The notes: generated by a model from the sequence alone, not told the origin. Numbered from the stretch's first letter, positions 23,064 through 31,379 are shown. The stretch: DNA of 32,539 nucleotides from Candidatus Bathyarchaeota archaeon (GCA_020345645.1 CP070765.1:903372-935910), one strand, 5' to 3'. Made by a program: numbers and translations.

Positions 23064-24280
23064 GTGGAAGAGCTGTTGCTCCTGAAAGCAAGGTTACATT
23101 AAGTAGAGTTGAAGGGGATTTAGAAGTCGGTAGGCGAGCCGTAATTCAGGGTGAGGGGTCGCCGCCTAAGATCTCCGTCTCTGGAACAGTATACACCGAA
23201 GAAGATACTATCTTCAAATGCAGTTTGTACGCGGAAAACCTTGATGGTGAGGGCGATTTAACTATAGAGGGCGATCTTCACCTTCAGAATAAGGCGAGTC
23301 TTGACGATGGACGCCTCGATGTTCGAGGAAATATGACTGCACAGAGAATAGACATAGGTAAAAGTCTGCAATTAGACGGGAACCTTGAAGCCAACTATAT
23401 CGATGTTGGAGGCAAACTTGAGGTGGGTGGTGAAACAGTTACGAAGAAAATCGATGTCGGTGGCGCATTTTCCAGCAGAGGGAAAGTGAAAGCTGATAAC
23501 ATTGATGTTGGAGGCTCAGTTGAGGTTGAATCAACTGTTGATGTAGAGGACATCGATGTTGGAGGAAAAGTAGAAGTCGATGGAGGTAAGATCGGCAAAC
23601 TCGATGTTGGAGGCAGCTTCATCTCGCATGGTCCATTAGAATTCGAAAGAATTGATGTCGGAGGAACCGTTAAACTCACACGTGGGATAGGTGGCAACAT
23701 TGATGTCGGTGGCTCATTGAAAGTCCAAGAAGACTTGAAATTCGATGATATTGATGTCGGTGGCCTCGTTTCCTTCTCAGGGACCAGCGAAGGCTCAAAC
23801 CTAAACGTGGGCGGGCAGCTTAAGGTGGATGGTGATTTGAACCTTTCTGGAACATTCGACGTTGGCGGAATTGCTGATGTAAAAGGGAAACTGAGCGGGA
23901 AAGACGTTAGTGTCGGTGGGCGACTTCGTGCAGGGAAAATCGTTGCTCAGAGTCGCGTTTCCGTCGGCGGTTCAGTTGAAACAACTGAAGGAGTACACAC
24001 AGCTCACTTCCAGATTGGAAGAAGAGGCAAAGTTGTCGGGTTCGTAAAAGCTGAGGAAGCATTAATCGGCAGAGGTGCACACGTTGCTGACATCTTCGCG
24101 AAAACTATGACGCTGGAACGAGAAGCGAGAGCAGAGAGCCTTTATGGTGAGAGAATAAGGTTAGAAAGAGGTTGCAGAATAAGTGGCGAAGTTCAATACG
24201 TTGAAGAACTAAGAACTGAACGAGACGTGTCCTTCGCTCACGAACCGAGAAAGGTTAGCGAGCTACCAAAGAAACCTTGA
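23060..24280 (+). CDS. Bactofilin-like polymer-forming beta-helix protein
   Basis: This 406-residue protein has no signal peptide or membrane segment. Residues about 110-305 carry about twelve repeats with the core I-D-V-G-G (variants LDVGG, LNVGG, VSVGG) every 16-18 residues, each followed by short alternating hydrophobic strands. That period matches one turn of the right-handed beta-helix of bactofilins, which polymerise into cytoskeletal filaments without nucleotide. Flanking parts (LSRVEGDLEVGRRAVIQGEG at the start; GRRGKVVGFVKAEEALIGRGAHVADIFA later) also look like bactofilin rungs. It is about two to three times longer than most bactofilins. ATG 23060 has an ideal GGAGG 10 nt upstream. 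Filament formation is inferred. Confidence 0.75.
   Translation: MSGRAVAPESKVTLSRVEGDLEVGRRAVIQGEGSPPKISVSGTVYTEEDTIFKCSLYAENLDGEGDLTIEGDLHLQNKASLDDGRLDVRGNMTAQRIDIGKSLQLDGNLEANYIDVGGKLEVGGETVTKKIDVGGAFSSRGKVKADNIDVGGSVEVESTVDVEDIDVGGKVEVDGGKIGKLDVGGSFISHGPLEFERIDVGGTVKLTRGIGGNIDVGGSLKVQEDLKFDDIDVGGLVSFSGTSEGSNLNVGGQLKVDGDLNLSGTFDVGGIADVKGKLSGKDVSVGGRLRAGKIVAQSRVSVGGSVETTEGVHTAHFQIGRRGKVVGFVKAEEALIGRGAHVADIFAKTMTLEREARAESLYGERIRLERGCRISGEVQYVEELRTERDVSFAHEPRKVSELPKKP
23395..23980 (+). repeat. Tandem ~17-residue VGG repeat block inside the bactofilin-like gene
   Basis: About twelve degenerate repeats of roughly 50 bp share a GATGTTGGAGGC-like core (for example ATTGATGTTGGAGGC and ATTGATGTCGGTGGC). 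The first eight are the most alike, with the core DVGG nearly invariant; later ones drift to NVGG and SVGG. The spread suggests expansion by duplication. Confidence 0.75.
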
Positions 24281-24317
24281 CTCCCAAATCTTCCATGTTC
24301 CACCTAGTTTCGCTGGA

Positions 24318-25073
24318 CTAATAAGTAGGTTGTATTCTTCCTCTCAGTTGTGGAAGCGTACGCCACATGATCTTCGTGATAGGTAGTGCGATGGCGGCTC
24401 CTACTATCATTTGACCAACATTTATCGGCACTTCAGCAAATGCTACTGCTGGAATATTGAAGAGTGGGTAAATTAGGAAGTGCTGATATAGAAAGTAACC
24501 CAAAACCATAACAAACCCACCTATGATTACTGAGAGAACAGTCCAACCGAACTGGGGATCAGTAATTATACCTAAGACTGCAATTGAGAAGGCCAACGCG
24601 GATCCTATGGCGATCCAGACCCATTGTGGAACGTATAGGGTGAACGTACCTAACCCTAAAGAGAGTTCTACTTCCCCACTGTAGAAGAGTGCGCCGATCC
24701 ACGCCAACAAAAATCCCACGATAGTTCCCAACACTAGCGTCAGTAGCTTCCAACTGTACTCGGTATGGAATTCAACCTTCTTTCGGTTGAGTACTCCTAC
24801 CACCCATCCTTCACCGCCTTTTATGACCAGAGTAGCAAGAGCATAATGTGGATAACCTAAAAGCAAATCTGCCAACATCGACCCTACACCTCCGGCAAAG
24901 GATCCTACAAAGGGTCCGAATAGTATTGCTGAAAGAAAAACAATGGACTCTCCGATATTGAAGAAACCTTGGGTTGAAGGAACATAGATGGAGAACGTAA
25001 TTGTAGCGACGCAGACCAGTGCAGTAAATATAGCTGTTGCCGCCAAGTTTGAGGCGGACCAAATAGTACTCAT
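24318..25073 (-). CDS. ECF-type transporter S (substrate-binding) component
   Basis: This 251-residue membrane protein of about six helices has the family-typical segment GESIVFLSAILFGPFVGSFAGGVGSMLADLLLGYPHYALATLVIKGGEGWVVG... spread over about residues 37-93. Such S components bind a vitamin or other micronutrient and work with the EcfA ATPases and EcfT; none of those is in the window, so a shared ECF module elsewhere is assumed. The substrate cannot be told. Helices in the second half (about 125-145, 150-168, 180-200, 215-235) are longer than in the shortest S components. ATG 25073 lies close to the transcript start predicted from a TATA-like sequence at 25104-25113. Confidence 0.82.
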   Translation of the reverse strand: MSTIWSASNLAATAIFTALVCVATITFSIYVPSTQGFFNIGESIVFLSAILFGPFVGSFAGGVGSMLADLLLGYPHYALATLVIKGGEGWVVGVLNRKKVEFHTEYSWKLLTLVLGTIVGFLLAWIGALFYSGEVELSLGLGTFTLYVPQWVWIAIGSALAFSIAVLGIITDPQFGWTVLSVIIGGFVMVLGYFLYQHFLIYPLFNIPAVAFAEVPINVGQMIVGAAIALPITKIMWRTLPQLRGRIQPTY

Positions 25074-25103
25074 TTCCAGTCACAGTCTCTATTTGTGTCT
25101 ACG

Positions 25104-25167
25104 CATAATAACTGCTCCGCCTTAGTGAATTAACGCGAGTAACATCTCGCTAGTATGCTTAAAAATA
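25104..25167. promoter_or_regulatory. Divergent promoters of the ECF and AIR-synthase genes with a GCGAG dyad
   Basis: The minus-strand TATA-like AGTTATTATG (25104-25113) serves the ECF gene, and plus-strand GCTTAAAAAT (25158-25167) serves the AIR-synthase gene. Between them lies the inverted repeat GCGAG (25135-25139) / CTCGC (25146-25150) with a 6-bp spacer, a possible shared regulator site. Confidence 0.4.
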
Positions 25168-25207
25168 CGTGCATATACACACTTCTAATCGTCGCGTGAA
25201 CATAACT

Positions 25208-26236
25208 ATGAAACTCCGTTGTGGCAAAGTGCCAAAGCACATCTTACAAAATACTGTTTTTTCCCACTTAGGGGTAACTCGGAAGGAAGTGGTTGTCGGA
25301 CCAACTTTCGGAGTTGATGGAGCTGTCATAAAACTTGGAGAGAAGACGCTGATCACATCTATGGATCCTATCACTGGGGCTATTGAGAGAATAGGATGGC
25401 TTGCTGTCAACATCAGTGCCAATGATGTCTCAACTTTTGGCGTTGAGCCAGCTTTCTTCTCTTCATGTCTCCTGCTTCCTGAGACTTCATCAGAGGAAAC
25501 CATAGCCACTGTCTGCAGGCAAATGGATATAGCGGCGAAGAAGCTGAACACATCAATAACTGGGGGACATTCAGAAGTCACACCGAGGCTTACGTTTCCA
25601 ATCGTTGTCGGTTGTTGCATAGGTGTTACCGAAAAAGAGCGTTACGTTACTTCGAAGGGTGCAAAACCCGGTGACTTGCTGATTCTCACCAAGTCTGTTG
25701 GTATAGAAGGCACAGCCATCTTGGCTACGGATAGGTTCAATCAACTTTTAACAAAGTTACCAAAATCAACTCTTTTAAGAGCACAGAGGTTTTTCGATGA
25801 CATAAGCGTAGTGAATGAGGCTATTCTCGCCTTCAAGACAGGGTGTGTCACTGCGATGCATGATCCAACAGAAGGCGGAGTCGTCGGTGGAATTATTGAG
25901 ATGGCAGCTGCTTCAGGAGTCGGCTTCCGCGTCTTCGAAGACGCTATCCCGATCACTAAGGAGACTAAGAAAATAAGTAAATTCTTTGGAATTGATCCGC
26001 TTCAGCTCATAGCTTCCGGAAGCCTGCTGATTTCCACAGGTCGTACACATGGCGAGAGAGTACTGACGGTTCTCAGGGAAAGTGGGGTCGAAGCCGCAGC
26101 CATCGGCGAGTTCCTGCCTTCTATCGCAGAACGTGAGATCGTGCGATATGATGGTAGAATCGAGCAACTCACACTTCCACTCTGCGATCATCTTTGGCTA
26201 GCTTTAGAGAAGTCAGGAGATTCGTCGGAACCTTAA
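25208..26236 (+). CDS. AIR synthase-related protein, HypE/SelD-like fold
   Basis: This 342-residue protein of the PurM/HypE/ThiL/SelD superfamily uses ATP to activate small carbonyl or phosphate substrates. The N-terminal FGVDGAVIKLGEKTLITSMDPITGA holds the metal/ATP aspartates, and MHDPTEGGVVGGIIEMAAASGVG resembles the DPTRGG motif of HypE more than the DVTGFG of SelD. It lacks the C-terminal cysteine-ending peptide that HypE uses to carry cyanide, and no other hyp or hydrogenase gene is near, so hydrogenase maturation is unlikely for it. The natural substrate is unknown. ATG 25208 fits the family start; upstream GTG 25169 lies at the TATA box and is rejected. Confidence 0.85.
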   Translation: MKLRCGKVPKHILQNTVFSHLGVTRKEVVVGPTFGVDGAVIKLGEKTLITSMDPITGAIERIGWLAVNISANDVSTFGVEPAFFSSCLLLPETSSEETIATVCRQMDIAAKKLNTSITGGHSEVTPRLTFPIVVGCCIGVTEKERYVTSKGAKPGDLLILTKSVGIEGTAILATDRFNQLLTKLPKSTLLRAQRFFDDISVVNEAILAFKTGCVTAMHDPTEGGVVGGIIEMAAASGVGFRVFEDAIPITKETKKISKFFGIDPLQLIASGSLLISTGRTHGERVLTVLRESGVEAAAIGEFLPSIAEREIVRYDGRIEQLTLPLCDHLWLALEKSGDSSEP

Positions 26237-26279
26237 TTTTCGTGGATATCGCGATTGAATGTCTTTCCTACTATGCTAG

Positions 26280-27017
26280 TCAGGCATTCACCCTCATTAA
26301 ACCCCTCAAGACTTGGTAGAAGAAATAAGCTACATAGAACCCATATGAAGGAAGTAATTTCGGATACTTGTAAAGTAATCCATGCTTAATTTCATCTGTA
26401 GCGATACTTATCGCCGAACTTGTCTTCCAGACACTCAACGGTCTCCGATGGATACAATAAGGATCATATGTTGAAACAACTTTATACCCCTCGTTCTCGA
26501 TCCAATTCTTGATGTGTGTATCTTCAAATACGTGAAGTCCATCAGGGATTTTCATCCTCCTTACTGCATCATAGCGGACTAGGAGATCGTGGGTCCCGCC
26601 TCTCGTCTCAAAGATTTTCATCGTCATTCTCTTGAATATCTGTAGGACTGCCGGGTTTCGGATGACTGACCATAATTCGATACCCCAAATTGCACCTACA
26701 TCTTTACATATGAACTTCTGGGCCTTCTCAAACCAATTGTCACACAGGATCGCATCGCTGTCAACAAACATGAACCATTCAGTTTCCACATGTTCAAGCC
26801 CTATTTGTCGGGCTTTCCCTCGCTTCGCCAAATCCCGAATAAATAACACGTTATGGAACTTCTCATCGAAGGCTTTGACTATTGCAGATGTATGGTCAGT
26901 GGAAAATCCATCTACTACGATCAGCTTGTTCACCGGAACGTTCCGGTAAATTGATGCCAAGCTTTCTCTAAGTGTCTCCTCGCTGTTTTTTGTCAGCATG
27001 ACCACGTCTACTTTCAT
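26280..27017 (-). CDS. Family 2-type glycosyltransferase
   Basis: This 245-residue GT-A enzyme starts with VDVVMLTKNSEETLRESLASIY and VVDGFSTDHTSAIV and has the metal-binding DSDA (in VDSDAILCDNWFEKA, near 90). It lacks membrane helices apart from a hydrophobic C-terminal stretch (YGFYVAYFFYQVLRG) that might lie on the membrane. Sugar donor and acceptor cannot be told. A perfect GGAGGTGA (27026-27033) 8 nt before ATG 27017 fixes the start; an upstream GTG at 27029 lies inside that site and is rejected. It is divergent from the radical SAM gene. Confidence 0.88.
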   Translation of the reverse strand: MKVDVVMLTKNSEETLRESLASIYRNVPVNKLIVVDGFSTDHTSAIVKAFDEKFHNVLFIRDLAKRGKARQIGLEHVETEWFMFVDSDAILCDNWFEKAQKFICKDVGAIWGIELWSVIRNPAVLQIFKRMTMKIFETRGGTHDLLVRYDAVRRMKIPDGLHVFEDTHIKNWIENEGYKVVSTYDPYCIHRRPLSVWKTSSAISIATDEIKHGLLYKYPKLLPSYGFYVAYFFYQVLRGLMRVNA

Positions 27018-27067
27018 CGAGGGAGTCACCTCCGATCAGCATCCTTGGGTCATTCAGAAATGAAACC

Positions 27068-27090
27068 CTTTTAACGCTTATGCTTAAATA
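27068..27090. promoter_or_regulatory. Back-to-back promoters of glycosyltransferase and radical SAM genes
   Basis: The minus-strand CGTTAAAAG (27068-27076) and plus-strand GCTTAAATA (27082-27090) lie 5 bp apart. They predict starts near 27046 (leader 29 nt) and 27112 (leader 23 nt). TBP could scarcely bind both at once, so the two genes may compete. Confidence 0.45.
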
Positions 27091-27134
27091 AAAGACTGCT
27101 CTTGCTTAGAGTCACCGCGAAAAGGGGGTTTCAG

Positions 27135-28169
27135 ATGAGGTTCTCGCTCCGTAAAGCTCTCCGATTATCTAGGCAATCCTTCGCCCTCAGAAAACCTCAT
27201 CATGTACAATGGATGCTTACACGTCGATGTAATTATCGATGTAGAAGCTGCGATGTGTGGCGCGATGAACGACCTGTCACAGAACTTTCCACTGAGGAAG
27301 TGAAAGCTGGATTGGATGTTCTTCGTGACCTTGGTGCAATGGAGCTTGTTCTCTCTGGCGGGAACCCTCTTTTACGTGAAGACATCAAAGAGATCATTGA
27401 TTACGCCTCTAAGTATTTCATTACGACAATTTACGATAATGGCAGCCAAGCTGTTAACAAAATCGACTCGTTGTATAACGCGGACTTTGTAGCAATCTCA
27501 CTTGACACTCTTAACTGCAAGAAATACGATTACCTGAAAGGTGTTGCCGGCGCGTGGAAGAACGCGTTGAACGCTGTCACAACTCTTCATAACAACGGGA
27601 TCTCAGTAGGCGTTTCTCCAACAATCTCACAGCTCAACATCAATGAGATACTGAGATTCACCGACCACTTCACAAATAGAGGGGTTCCAGTTCTATACTG
27701 CCTATATCAGCACGATTCACTAACTGACCCAATGTTTCAGATTGGGAAGAAGAACAATGAGCTGGAGATCGTTGATAAAATAGGTCTAGCCTCCCTCTGT
27801 GATGATTTGATTAAGAAGAAGGAAAGACATAACGGGATCCTAATCACGAAAAAAATGCTTCAAGCTCTGAAACATCTTTATTTGACTGGTGAAAGAGAAT
27901 GGACCTGTCAAGCTTTGCAGTCTTTTTTCACTATCGATCCAAGTGGCCGAGTTGCTGGATGCCACCTGCAGAAGCCTGTAGCTAGCATCTTTGACCTCCC
28001 AAGGTTGTGGAGGAGTGACAACTTCGAAGCCTTAAGGAAGGAATACCGTCGATGCGGTAAATGCTCCTACATGTGTTACATGTTCTACTCAATGCATGCA
28101 GATGTTCAGGGAAATCTGGAAATTATGCGAGATCAGTGGAAGAATGCTAGAACATTGATCGCAGGATGA
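27135..28169 (+). CDS. Radical SAM protein with cysteine-rich C-terminus
   Basis: This 344-residue protein has the cluster motif CNYRCRSC (Cys32, Cys36, Cys39), the GGNPL segment (LSGGNPLLREDI) and a (beta/alpha) barrel. The C-terminus holds more cysteines (WTCQALQ, GCHLQKP, CGKCSYMC), suggesting a SPASM/Twitch-like auxiliary cluster. Such proteins modify peptides or other molecules, or act in lipid and cofactor pathways; no substrate is evident here, and no small peptide precursor gene is visible nearby. The start is ATG 27135 with GGGGG 5-6 nt upstream; TTG 27102 is in frame but lies before the expected transcript start. Confidence 0.87.
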   Translation: MRFSLRKALRLSRQSFALRKPHHVQWMLTRRCNYRCRSCDVWRDERPVTELSTEEVKAGLDVLRDLGAMELVLSGGNPLLREDIKEIIDYASKYFITTIYDNGSQAVNKIDSLYNADFVAISLDTLNCKKYDYLKGVAGAWKNALNAVTTLHNNGISVGVSPTISQLNINEILRFTDHFTNRGVPVLYCLYQHDSLTDPMFQIGKKNNELEIVDKIGLASLCDDLIKKKERHNGILITKKMLQALKHLYLTGEREWTCQALQSFFTIDPSGRVAGCHLQKPVASIFDLPRLWRSDNFEALRKEYRRCGKCSYMCYMFYSMHADVQGNLEIMRDQWKNARTLIAG

Positions 28170-28208
28170 AAAACTACCTTAATCTTGAAACATATCCCTG
28201 TATTGCAG

Positions 28209-28228
28209 TTTTTTTAGTTTTCTTATTC
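28209..28228 (+). terminator. Oligo-T terminator after the radical SAM gene
   Basis: Seven T residues (28209-28215) then AGTTTTCTTATTC lie about 40 nt after the stop codon, matching the U-tract terminators of archaea. No stem precedes it. Confidence 0.45.
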
Positions 28229-29380
28229 TCAGCTGAGGTGGGTCAAAGGTGATATTCCTCTAAGTCGTTCCACAACCTTCGCGAGTTGCTGCGCTGTGAA
28301 CTCAATCTCTTCTGCTGAATTCTTCTTTCCCAGCGAGAGTCTTAGGCTTCCTCGCGCTTCTTGGGGTCTCAATCCAATCGCGAGTAGCACATGACTTGGA
28401 TCATTGGACTTCGTTGAGCAGGCTGAGCCTGAGGAGGCAGCAATGCCTTCAGCGTCCAGGTCTAACACTATTGCTTCCCCTTCAAGGTGGGAGAATCGAA
28501 GACTCACGTTATTAGGCAACCTCTTTGTAGGATGAACGTTAAGGTATGTATCCTCAATCTCCAAAGCTGCTCTTATCAGCCGATCACGCAAACGGCAAAG
28601 TCGCACACCCTCTGCATCCATTTCTCTTTCTCGTAATTCAACAGCCTTCGCGAACCCAACAATACTGGGGATGTTCTCAGTTCCCGCCCTTTTCCCGAAC
28701 TCATGAGAACCACCATGAATTAACGGCGTGATTTTCAGGGTGCGATCAATGTAAAGTGCACCGACCCCTTTTGGTCCATACATTTTATGTGCATTTATCG
28801 TCATAGAATCAATACCAATTAATTCTACGTCAATCGGAAGCTTTCCAAAACTCTGGACAGCGTCAGTGTGGAAGAAAGAACCGTTTTCATGACACATTTT
28901 CGCGATTTTCTTAATATTTTGAACGGTGCCAATCTCATTGTTCCCATGTACCACAGATACTAATGTGACATCCTCTTCCAAAACTTTCTGAAGTGGGTCA
29001 ATTCTGAGGAGTCCATAGGAATCAACGGGTAGATAGCTGATTCTGAACCCCTGTTTCTCCAGCCATTTAACTGTGTTCAAGACACAGTCGTGATCGATTG
29101 TGGAAACTGCAATGTGGCAGTGACGTTTTCCAGCTCCAAAGGCATGTCCCTTCAAGATGAGATTATTCGCTTCCGTGGCGCTTCCTGTGAAAATCAGTTC
29201 TTCAGGATCGGCGTTCATGAAATCAGCGATTTTTCTTCTGCTCTCTTCAAGAGCTTCCTTTGCATCTTTACCGAATGAATTCATCGATGAGGCATTTCCA
29301 TAGGAATCCGCGAAGTATTGTAGCATCGCCTCTAGAACGCGTGGATCAGTAGGTGTAGTCGCTGCGTTGTCGAGATACAC
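28229..29380 (-). CDS. Cysteine desulfurase (NifS/IscS family)
   Basis: This pyridoxal-phosphate enzyme takes sulfur from cysteine for iron-sulfur clusters and tRNA thiolation. The 383-residue sequence has YLDNAATTP at the start, the PLP-contact HGNNEIG, the lysine in INAHKMYGPKG (near 198), and the loop cysteine in SSGSACSTKS (near 320). A short loop of this type suggests the NifS/IscS class. The annotated start is GTG 29380, but AGGAGGA (29396-29402) lies 15 nt upstream, too far. An ATT codon at 29389 is 6 nt from that site and would add the usual N-terminal residues before VYLDNAATTP, so ATT may be the true start. No scaffold gene (IscU) is adjacent. Confidence 0.92.
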   Translation of the reverse strand: MYLDNAATTPTDPRVLEAMLQYFADSYGNASSMNSFGKDAKEALEESRRKIADFMNADPEELIFTGSATEANNLILKGHAFGAGKRHCHIAVSTIDHDCVLNTVKWLEKQGFRISYLPVDSYGLLRIDPLQKVLEEDVTLVSVVHGNNEIGTVQNIKKIAKMCHENGSFFHTDAVQSFGKLPIDVELIGIDSMTINAHKMYGPKGVGALYIDRTLKITPLIHGGSHEFGKRAGTENIPSIVGFAKAVELREREMDAEGVRLCRLRDRLIRAALEIEDTYLNVHPTKRLPNNVSLRFSHLEGEAIVLDLDAEGIAASSGSACSTKSNDPSHVLLAIGLRPQEARGSLRLSLGKKNSAEEIEFTAQQLAKVVERLRGISPLTHLS

Positions 29381-29547
29381 TTTCTGAATGAATAGTCCTC
29401 CTAGATCAACAGATCTGAGGTCAGCCCTTTACGTCTTTTGGCAGATTCTCTGAATGATACGCACAATAAATAACTGATTGCCGAAGATGACACACTATGA
29501 GATAGTATGAGAACTCTTTCTTTAGAGACTGCATCATAAATCGCAAG

Positions 29548-29622
29548 CGGGCCCGGGGGGATTTGAACCCCTGATCTCCGGCTCCGAAGGCCGGTGCCTT
29601 ATCCAGACTAGGCTACGGGCCC
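29548..29622 (-). tRNA. tRNA-Arg (anticodon TCG)
   Basis: On the minus strand the acceptor GGGCCCG pairs with CGGGCCC, with discriminator G. The anticodon arm is CCGGC-CTTCGGA-GCCGG, giving TCG, which reads CGA codons. The T arm is AGGGG-TTCAAAT-CCCCC, with one weak pair at its outer end. Length is 75 nt with no intron and no encoded CCA. A weak A/T-rich box at 29644-29654 may be the promoter. Confidence 0.95.
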
Positions 29623-29753
29623 GATGTACGGTTTTGACTCAACTATCTATCTTTCAATCTCCTGTTGATATTATTTCCTAGAATGCTTCGTATGTGGATA
29701 TCTAAACGTATTCTGTCTAGGGCTTTTTTCTGTGATGTAGTGATAATTTGGAA

Positions 29754-29763
29754 AGCTTATAAC
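29754..29763 (+). promoter_or_regulatory. TATA box of tRNA-Ile
   Basis: AGCTTATAAC is centred about 35 nt before the tRNA, giving a leader of roughly 9 nt. Confidence 0.55.
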
Positions 29764-29793
29764 AAGAAACTGCTCTATTTTTGCTGTTGCTTT

Positions 29794-29871
29794 GGGCCGG
29801 TAGCTCAGCTTGGCTGGAGCGTTCGGCTGATAACCGAAAGGTCGAGAGTTCAAATCTCTCTCGGCCCACCA
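29794..29871 (+). tRNA. tRNA-Ile (anticodon GAT)
   Basis: Acceptor GGGCCGG pairs with TCGGCCC (one G-T pair), discriminator A at 29868. The anticodon arm TTCGG-CTGATAA-CCGAA gives GAT. T arm: GAGAG-TTCAAAT-CTCTC. Unlike the other two tRNAs here, CCA is encoded (29869-29871). There is no intron. Confidence 0.95.
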
Positions 29872-29962
29872 ACGCCCATAAGGTTGAAGTGACTCCTAAC
29901 CTTTCGCAGTAGCTTAAGAACTTTCAATTAAATATTTACACAATCGTTGGATTGCGTTGAGA

Positions 29963-30634
29963 ATGGCTGATTTAAGCCCAATTTGGCTACTCACCATCCT
30001 TAAACCTCGTGCTTTACTTGTTGTTACCCATGCAGATGATGAGACAATATTCGCTGGTGGATTAATTCTTTCTTCTAGGGAAACTGAATGGACCATAATA
30101 TGTGCGAATCCAAAAAGTGAAGAGAGGGAACAGGAATTTTTTTCGGCATGCAATTTTTTCGAGAATAATTCGTCTAACCCCATTCACCCTGTTGTATTCA
30201 AACCCGTCCTTGATCAGAAAGGCATCCTGAATCTTGATTGGCTCGTTCAGGAACTGAGACCTTACCGTTCTAGCTACGACTTTGTAGTTACTCATAACAG
30301 GGAAGGGGAATATGGGAACACGAATCACCAAGTAGTGCATAGGGCAGTTATGAAATCCTTGGCGGATTCCAATGTTTGGGTCTTCATTTCTCCCGGATCG
30401 ACTGGAGTTGATCAGGAAAACCTCAAGAGCAAACACCCTGAAGGTAATCTTACGCTCAAACTTACACCCCGGGTTCGGGCATTGAAACTCGAGGCTTTTC
30501 AAGTATGTCATCAAAGTCAAGCATCCCTTTATGGGTACGATCCTGCTTTGCAGGAACTCAAAGACACCTACCTCAAAGGGACATTACAGTGGGAATTTGA
30601 GTCAGGAAAGGAACAATATACATTTCACATCTAA
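29963..30634 (+). CDS. PIG-L/LmbE family deacetylase
   Basis: This zinc hydrolase of 223 residues is of the type that removes acetyl groups from N-acetylglucosaminyl lipids or thiol cofactors. The zinc motif is VVTHADDETIFAGG (His23, Asp25, Asp26, Glu27), and the third ligand region is REGEYGNTNHQVVHRA. The length is normal. The substrate is not evident; archaeal members may act in glycolipid or glycan synthesis. ATG 29963 is preferred over TTG 29957 because the A/T-rich box at 29927-29936 puts the transcript start near 29957. It is monocistronic downstream of tRNA-Ile. Confidence 0.85.
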   Translation: MADLSPIWLLTILKPRALLVVTHADDETIFAGGLILSSRETEWTIICANPKSEEREQEFFSACNFFENNSSNPIHPVVFKPVLDQKGILNLDWLVQELRPYRSSYDFVVTHNREGEYGNTNHQVVHRAVMKSLADSNVWVFISPGSTGVDQENLKSKHPEGNLTLKLTPRVRALKLEAFQVCHQSQASLYGYDPALQELKDTYLKGTLQWEFESGKEQYTFHI

Positions 30635-30741
30635 AATGCAACACTTCTCTATTCTTTTCGGCGAAAGCGTTCTTGTGAACCTTAAATGAAAGACTATTAG
30701 GAATCAGGATTTCACTATGCATTGTGAAGCTGGTCTGATGG

Positions 30742-31362
30742 CTATTTTCTCACGATATTTAAAAAATTCTTGATTATAGTTAGCCCTTCGCTGTAGACTT
30801 GATCGCCAATCCTTATACGTTCTGGATGAAACTGGACACCGTAAAAAGCACTCTTTTTATGTTTCACGGCTTCAACCTCGCATGAAGGTGAATCAGCGAG
30901 TAGAATAAGACCTGCTGAATCAATACTGTCTTTTACTACGTAATCGTTGTGCGATTGCACTAAGTGAACTATTTGGCGTTTCTTGAAGCCTTGAAAAAGG
31001 TCATCGGTTTCGAGTACTCTCACATCTTCAAACTTATCTATTACTGGTTCTCTGAGAGATGCTACTTGGCAACCAAGCGACCAGCATACCATTTGGTAGC
31101 CGAAACAGATGCCTAATTTCGGTATGTCGATACGCTTGAGTAACTCGACTGTTTCTTTGAAGTGGTTTCGGTGGGAAACTTCAACTATTCGAGCTTTGGA
31201 CCCACTCAACACAACTGCGTCGATGTCTCCTGCAACCTCATAGTAAGGGTTGATATCTCTGAATCGAACCTCAGCTACTTTGCTGAACGTACTCATCGTC
31301 TGCACTAATTCTTGGATCTTCCCCAGCTTGTTCATTGAGCAATTGATGACCAAACATTTCAT
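30742..31362 (-). CDS. Class I glutamine amidotransferase domain protein
   Basis: This stand-alone glutaminase domain of 206 residues has the nucleophile elbow GICFGYQ (Cys86) and the His/Glu motif VQFHPER (near 178). It resembles the GuaA small subunit and other GAT1 domains, but the N-terminal half is not typical of archaeal GuaAa. It should release ammonia from glutamine for a partner that I cannot name. ATG 31362 (MKCLVINCS) fits the fold; the longer frame to 31416 would overlap the upstream gene. It follows a nucleotidyltransferase gene after 17 nt, so the two are probably co-transcribed. Confidence 0.8.
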   Translation of the reverse strand: MKCLVINCSMNKLGKIQELVQTMSTFSKVAEVRFRDINPYYEVAGDIDAVVLSGSKARIVEVSHRNHFKETVELLKRIDIPKLGICFGYQMVCWSLGCQVASLREPVIDKFEDVRVLETDDLFQGFKKRQIVHLVQSHNDYVVKDSIDSAGLILLADSPSCEVEAVKHKKSAFYGVQFHPERIRIGDQVYSEGLTIIKNFLNIVRK

Positions 31363-31379
31363 TCTACAACACTGCCAAA

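Noticed and set aside
23395-23980. Regular ~50-bp repeats considered as CRISPR or satellite DNA
   Set aside because: The repeats are in frame, degenerate at third positions and encode regular VGG rungs; no identical repeat/unique spacer pattern exists.
25159-25620. 153-codon minus-strand ORF
   Set aside because: It is antisense to the HypE-like gene, and its composition is that of a shadow frame.
25208-26236. Naming the AIR-synthase gene hypE or selD
   Set aside because: It lacks the HypE C-terminal cysteine tail and the SelD catalytic motif, and no hyp or selenium gene is nearby.
30062-30520. 152-codon minus-strand ORF
   Set aside because: It is antisense to the PIG-L gene; it has no recognisable motif and no ribosome site.
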